NCBI GenBank assembly: GCA_934757275.1
Contig: CAKVLN010000015.1
Coordinates: 1 to 31,226 of the forward strand
Direction: 5' to 3'
Source: an uncultured Candidatus Melainabacteria bacterium
GTDB lineage: Bacteria > Cyanobacteriota > Vampirovibrionia > Gastranaerophilales > Gastranaerophilaceae
Length of the DNA stretch: 31,226 nucleotides
In this document: positions 29,089 through 31,226 of the stretch, piece after piece
Layout: the number at the start of each line of letters is the position of its first letter
How positions within the stretch are numbered: the stretch's first letter is position 1
The notes under the pieces: model-generated
Databases searched by the model: none
The model's input: only the letters and a program-made list of their open reading frames with translations
What the model was told of the DNA's origin: nothing
Translations under genes and position numbers: made by a program

Positions 29089-31226
29089 TTAATCTCTTAA
29101 CTTAACACCAGTAACTTTAGAAATACCTTTTTCTTTTTGAGTTACGCCAATTGTTCTGTTTGCAGACTCAATCATTGGTTTTCTGTGGCTTACAACAATA
29201 AATTGTGTTGTTTCAGCTTGAGATTGAACAATGTGTGCCAATTTTTCTACGTTTATACCATCAAGGCTGGCATCAACTTCGTCGAAAGCATAGAAAGGAG
29301 CTGGCATATATTTTTGGATAGCAAAAACGAAAGAAAGTGCTGTCAACGCTTTTTCGCCACCAGACATACCTGCCAAACGTTGTTTTTTCTTATCTCTCGG
29401 TTGAGCCTCAATATCAAGCCCGCCCTCAAAAGGCTTGTCTTCATTTTCTAGCAACAAAGCACCTTCACCATCAGAAAGTCTATGGAAAATATCCTTGAAG
29501 TTTTCGTTTATCACGTTATACGTTTTTAAGAAGGTTTCTTTTTTCAAATCTTCATACCCACGCATACGTTCCAAAATTTGTTCACGTTCAGAACTCAAGG
29601 TTTCGATTTGGCTTTGTAATTCTTGTTGACGAGCAAGCACTTTTTCGTAATCCTCTAAAGCCCTCATATTAACTGCGCCTAAATCGTCCATTCGTTTTTG
29701 CAAGCGTTGTATTCTGCCAGTAATCTCTTCAATTGACATCTCAATCGGCGCAAGTTCATTCGTATTAACTCCAGCCTCTGTCAAAATCTTGCGAGTTTCT
29801 TCCAATTGTGGTTCTAACTCACGTCTTCTTGCCTTAAACGACTCGATTTGTTCAGCAATTTTTTCAATATCAGACGCCTTCAAGTTGCGCTGTGTTTCAA
29901 TATCAACAAGGTCTTTATTAATATCATCTCTCTGTTTAAGCAATTCACCGAGCTTGTCAGTAATCTCTTTTATCTGAACATTCAAAACTTCCAACTGTTC
30001 ATTTAAGCCTTTAATTTCTTCCGTAAACTTTGCCTTATCAAGTTCTAACTCTCTATTTGCACTCAAAGAGCGAGAAATAGTTTCGTTTTGAGTATTAATA
30101 GTCGTTTTGAAGAAATCAATTTTTTGGTGCAAGCCTTCAATATCATTCTGCGCATTCGCCATATTCTTTTCATAGCGTTTGATTTCAGCCTCAACACCAG
30201 CAGTTTTTTCTTTCAAATCTTTCAAGTCAGAATCATTCATCAACTTTTCAACTTCAGAAATTGAAGTCTGAACATCTGTCATTTTTTCAGAAATAACAAT
30301 ATGTTCTTCCTCAATCTTATCCAGATTTTTTTCTAAAGTTGCGATTTCTGGCTCTGTAATCTTTATAAATTCTTGCTTTTCGTCAATATTTTTTTGAGTA
30401 TTCGCAAAGTTCGTTTCCAAGCTTGATAATTCTAATTTTGCCTTGCTAAACTCTGTAGTCGATGCTGAATACTTTCCACGAATATCTTCCATTTTAGCTT
30501 CCAAGCTTGAACGTCTTGAAATCAATGCAGCATACTTACCTTCCATCTCTCGAAGTCTTGCCTTAAAGGTATCTAATTCAGAATCAGAATTTTGTGAGAA
30601 TTTAAGCCCAGTTTTTCTGATTGCACCACCTGTAATTGAACCCGATTTTTCAAACAAATCGCCCGACAAAGTTACCATTCTATATTTGCCGATTAATTTG
30701 TTAGCTACACTTCTATCCTCAACTACAAGCGTGTCACCAACTGCGTAATAAAAAGCATTTAAGTATTCATCATCAAAATCAATCAAATTGATTGCAAAAT
30801 CAATTACGCCCTTATCTTTTGGCAAATTCAAACTTCTAGGACATTTTACAATCTTGTTCAAAGGAACGAAAGTCGCACGACCAGCATTTGCAGATTTTAA
30901 AAGTTCAATACAAGTTGCTGCGACATGCTCGTCATCAACAACAATGTGCGACATTCTACCACCAACCGCAATTTCCATCGCAGTAGAAAATTCTTCATCT
31001 ACTTGACCTAGTTTTACAAGTGGAGCGTGAACGCCTTGAATATTAGCATTCACAACTGTATCAACCGCACGCCCCAAATTTGCCTCTTCACTAGCATTTT
31101 TAAGAGCCTCTAACTTGTAAATCTTATTTCGAGCAGTTTGGACATCATACTCCATATCCGTAATTTCGTTTTTGGTTTTATCCAAATCGTTCAACGTGTT
31201 TTTTTGAATAATTTTAAAATCTTCCA
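29089..31226 (-). CDS. smc: Chromosome partition protein Smc (5' end missing, runs off window)
   Basis: ATPase that organises and segregates the chromosome with ScpA and ScpB. Only the C-terminal part, a little over 700 residues, is in the window. The frame continues unbroken through 31226, so the gene extends further and a TTG at 31194 is not its start. From the N-side: end of the first coiled coil; the hinge (NIQGVHAPLVKLGQV, AVGGRMSHIVVDDEH, YAVGDTLVVED, SGSITGGAIRKTG); a long second coiled coil; then the C-head with the signature LAGMSGGEKALTALSFVFAI, Walker B and D-loop APFYAFDEVDASLDGINV, and VVSHRKPMIESA. This is the standard bacterial Smc layout. Confidence 0.96.
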   Translation of the reverse strand, partial: EDFKIIQKNTLNDLDKTKNEITDMEYDVQTARNKIYKLEALKNASEEANLGRAVDTVVNANIQGVHAPLVKLGQVDEEFSTAMEIAVGGRMSHIVVDDEHVAATCIELLKSANAGRATFVPLNKIVKCPRSLNLPKDKGVIDFAINLIDFDDEYLNAFYYAVGDTLVVEDRSVANKLIGKYRMVTLSGDLFEKSGSITGGAIRKTGLKFSQNSDSELDTFKARLREMEGKYAALISRRSSLEAKMEDIRGKYSASTTEFSKAKLELSSLETNFANTQKNIDEKQEFIKITEPEIATLEKNLDKIEEEHIVISEKMTDVQTSISEVEKLMNDSDLKDLKEKTAGVEAEIKRYEKNMANAQNDIEGLHQKIDFFKTTINTQNETISRSLSANRELELDKAKFTEEIKGLNEQLEVLNVQIKEITDKLGELLKQRDDINKDLVDIETQRNLKASDIEKIAEQIESFKARRRELEPQLEETRKILTEAGVNTNELAPIEMSIEEITGRIQRLQKRMDDLGAVNMRALEDYEKVLARQQELQSQIETLSSEREQILERMRGYEDLKKETFLKTYNVINENFKDIFHRLSDGEGALLLENEDKPFEGGLDIEAQPRDKKKQRLAGMSGGEKALTALSFVFAIQKYMPAPFYAFDEVDASLDGINVEKLAHIVQSQAETTQFIVVSHRKPMIESANRTIGVTQKEKGISKVTGVKLRD

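Noticed and set aside
31192..31194. TTG at 31194 as the smc start
   Set aside because: The frame stays open to the window end, and the hinge lies directly after it; a normal Smc has an N-terminal head and coiled coil before the hinge.
1..31226. tRNA or rRNA genes and prophage genes
   Set aside because: No cloverleaf with a TTC-type T loop, no rRNA segment and no phage structural or integrase gene was seen by eye; a tRNAscan run would be the firm test.

Overview
The window is AT-rich and densely coded, with genes in blocks on both strands. The mix is ClpC, FolE2, SMC-ScpA-ScpB, many small secreted proteins, and a prepilin-like protein with the N-terminus MKKAFTLAEVLITLTIIGVV. From memory this best fits a non-photosynthetic cyanobacterial relative (Vampirovibrionia/Melainabacteria, Gastranaerophilales-like gut bacteria). 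That is an inference, not a database result; a Firmicutes-like lineage is the main alternative.

Layout. 1-300: a probable IS3-family insertion-sequence end, then a long hairpin. 308-4339: a degenerate histidine-phosphatase, an HD-GYP-like protein and pheT, ending in a strong bidirectional terminator. 4371-8425: a prepilin (minus), a secreted SH3-like protein and clpC. 8457-10120: folE2 with a small duplicated-repeat protein (minus), and divergent aroQ. 10334-13241 (minus): a fragment of the spc ribosomal operon, rpsE-rpmD-rplO-secY, with unusually long gaps filled by repeats. 13505-14838 (minus): a small ORF, a HIT hydrolase and speE. 14926-17323: an SLT lytic transglycosylase with an overlapping small secreted protein. 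17396-21379: lemA, a DUF559 endonuclease-like gene bracketed by 59-bp inverted repeats, and three tandem DUF3137 genes. 21418-23242: tmk and prfB. 23239-25574 (minus): an NrtR-like Nudix regulator, secG, tcdA and a Fic protein. 25817-27271 (minus): a TPR metalloprotease. 27287-31226 (minus): scpB, scpA and partial smc.

Most genes are housekeeping: translation (pheT, prfB, ribosomal proteins), secretion (secY, secG), chromosome condensation (smc-scpA-scpB), nucleotide, folate, shikimate and polyamine metabolism, proteostasis (clpC) and envelope remodelling (slt).

The most unusual region is 17,970-21,380. A Vsr-like DUF559 nuclease gene sits inside a pair of 59-bp inverted repeats that match at 55 of 59 positions, between lemA and DUF3137 genes that would otherwise look like one operon. 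The three DUF3137 paralogs then form a mosaic: their 3' parts are nearly identical by apparent gene conversion, while their membrane segments differ. A second signal is a dispersed repeat of tandem 8-bp units (consensus GTGAATAA/GGTAATAA) in at least four intergenic clusters, two of which face each other and form a long hairpin inside the ribosomal operon.
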